The notes below the pieces were generated by a model. It was not told the origin of the DNA. It ran no database searches and saw only the letters and a list, made by a program, of their open reading frames with translations. A program made the position numbers and the translations under genes. A stretch of DNA of 64,000 nt. It comes from a bacterium (GTDB taxonomy: Bacteria; Bdellovibrionota_C; UBA2361; SZUA-149; JAEUWB01). The stretch covers positions 1-64,000 of the forward strand of contig JAEUWB010000058.1 of the NCBI GenBank assembly GCA_016786595.1, read 5' to 3'. Positions within the stretch are counted from its first letter, which is position 1. Each line of letters opens with the position of its first letter. Shown here one piece after another: positions 63,381 to 64,000 of the stretch.

Positions 63381-64000
63381 ATGCGTCTTAATTTTGATCT
63401 CAAAATCCAGCCAGCCCTACTAAGTCAAGTAGCAAAGCTTGAACGCTTAATGGGACAACTCGAAACTAAACTTGAGAGAAATTTCCACTCTAAGCCCTAT
63501 GCTGAAATCACTAATTCCATTAACTCGCTCTGCGCACTCAGATCTGTAAAGCGAGCCGATCAGACTCAAATTAGAATCGAAGAAATTTTAGTCAAAAAGA
63601 TCATCGACAATGGGGTCATGCCGGGGAAGCGCGACCTTTTAAGTTTAGCTTCACTGCTGGCTGGGATTGATACTCCCGGTGTTGGCATTAAAGTGCGCTC
63701 AGAAGCGGCAAGTTTTTATGGGCAGCTTGCTCCGATTATTGTTCCGGAACAGATCTTTCCCACGCTGGCCCCCTATATGGTCGAGCGGCGTGTGGATGAA
63801 ATCTTAGAATGGGTTCGAGTAGAGCTCGAAAAGTGGCCTGCACAAGATGCTGAGTGGCCCCCAGTAATCGTGATCAGTGCTGCCTTTGTCATGCTTTTAC
63901 AGGCCTATCCCGTTGGAGACTTAACTCATCCTTGCGCGCTACTTTTGATGCTCTGTCTTTTCAATCAACACAATTTCAGCCTTGCGACTGAATCTAATTT
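63381..64000 (+). CDS. Unknown protein, N-terminal part (runs off the window)
   Basis: An ATG at 63381 opens a frame that stays open to the last base (at least 206 residues); no stop is in the window. The product begins MRLNFDLKIQPALLSQVAKL and is a soluble, largely helical protein with segments such as LERLMGQLETKLER and VRSEAASFYGQLAPIIVPEQIF. I do not recognise it from this part. Divergent from the bactofilin-atp operon, with 171 bases between. Confidence 0.7.
   Translation, partial: MRLNFDLKIQPALLSQVAKLERLMGQLETKLERNFHSKPYAEITNSINSLCALRSVKRADQTQIRIEEILVKKIIDNGVMPGKRDLLSLASLLAGIDTPGVGIKVRSEAASFYGQLAPIIVPEQIFPTLAPYMVERRVDEILEWVRVELEKWPAQDAEWPPVIVISAAFVMLLQAYPVGDLTHPCALLLMLCLFNQHNFSLATESN

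Overview
The window looks like chromosome from a Gram-negative bacterium of deltaproteobacterial grade (Myxococcota, Bdellovibrionota or SAR324-like); I cannot place it more precisely. An outer membrane is implied by a Kdo-pathway sugar-phosphate isomerase, an Mla phospholipid-transport cluster and lipoprotein and signal-peptidase genes. The deltaproteobacterial flavour comes from two bactofilins, paired b and b' ATP synthase stalk genes, a Ser/Thr kinase, an NtrC-type regulator, Tad/type IV pilus parts and an MXAN_5187-like protein. Coding sequence is AT-leaning, with one clear exception, the fic gene.

Layout. 1-7.4 kb: 3' end of a TadG-like secreted protein, an SRP RNA gene, dnaX-recR, a CBS-less KdsD-type isomerase, and a minus-strand operon of prepilin peptidase, sigma54 response regulator and DUF4124 protein. 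7.5-11.1 kb: small genes and an accessory island (DUF4143 ATPase, degenerate repeat copy, GC-rich Fic protein, possible recombinase remnant). 11.1-21.9 kb: uvrD/pcrA, rlmE, mlaE-mlaF-asparaginase-mlaD-mlaC, then opposing lepB-ygfZ-hemW plus a free-standing MCE protein. 22-28.2 kb: GspE/PilB ATPase, a 220-bp modular repeat, a DUF4160-DUF2442 pair, exported proteins, a second repeat copy and recJ. 28.2-36.5 kb: hairpin array, cpaB, an inositol-phosphatase-like gene, a TrmB-type regulator divergent from a polar amino-acid-type ABC transporter, TauE-like exporter, LivJ-like binding protein, a MITE-like element and a YdjM-like membrane protein. 36.7-48.3 kb: membrane Ser/Thr kinase, two large glycosyltransferase-like membrane proteins, coiled-coil exported protein, DtxR-type regulator, SDR, rplS, bactofilin, LPG-synthase-like flippase and acylphosphatase. 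48.5-64 kb: nadA-cysteine desulfurase, cytidine deaminase, PQ-loop protein, glmU-glmS-groES, an MXAN_5187-like gene, bactofilin-atpF'-atpF-atpH-atpA-atpG-atpD-atpC, and the start of an unknown gene.

The most unusual signal is a dispersed, modular, multi-hairpin repeat family. The most complete copy (23668-23888) is a string of five hairpins with related outer ends (TAGAGYRWTTCAC). A second long copy lies in reverse orientation at 25561-25720, a decayed one at 9507-9655, and single-module or partial copies at 18245-18288, 35614-35630 and 36674-36703. Stems differ between copies by compensatory base pairs while one hairpin loop (TCGGTGT) is unchanged. In three places the TAG of the repeat end is the stop codon of the adjoining gene (gspE-like, hemW, livJ-like). 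Three other structured intergenic elements (28295-28480, 35669-35821, 43906-44061) are unrelated in sequence.

Functional links: GlmU and GlmS make UDP-GlcNAc for envelope synthesis; KdsD, Mla, the GT-C-like proteins and the flippase-like protein also serve the envelope; the desulfurase beside NadA probably supplies sulfur for its Fe-S cluster; LepB and the prepilin peptidase process exported proteins, and the PilB/GspE ATPase, CpaB and TadG-like protein point to a pilus or secretion machine whose other genes lie elsewhere.
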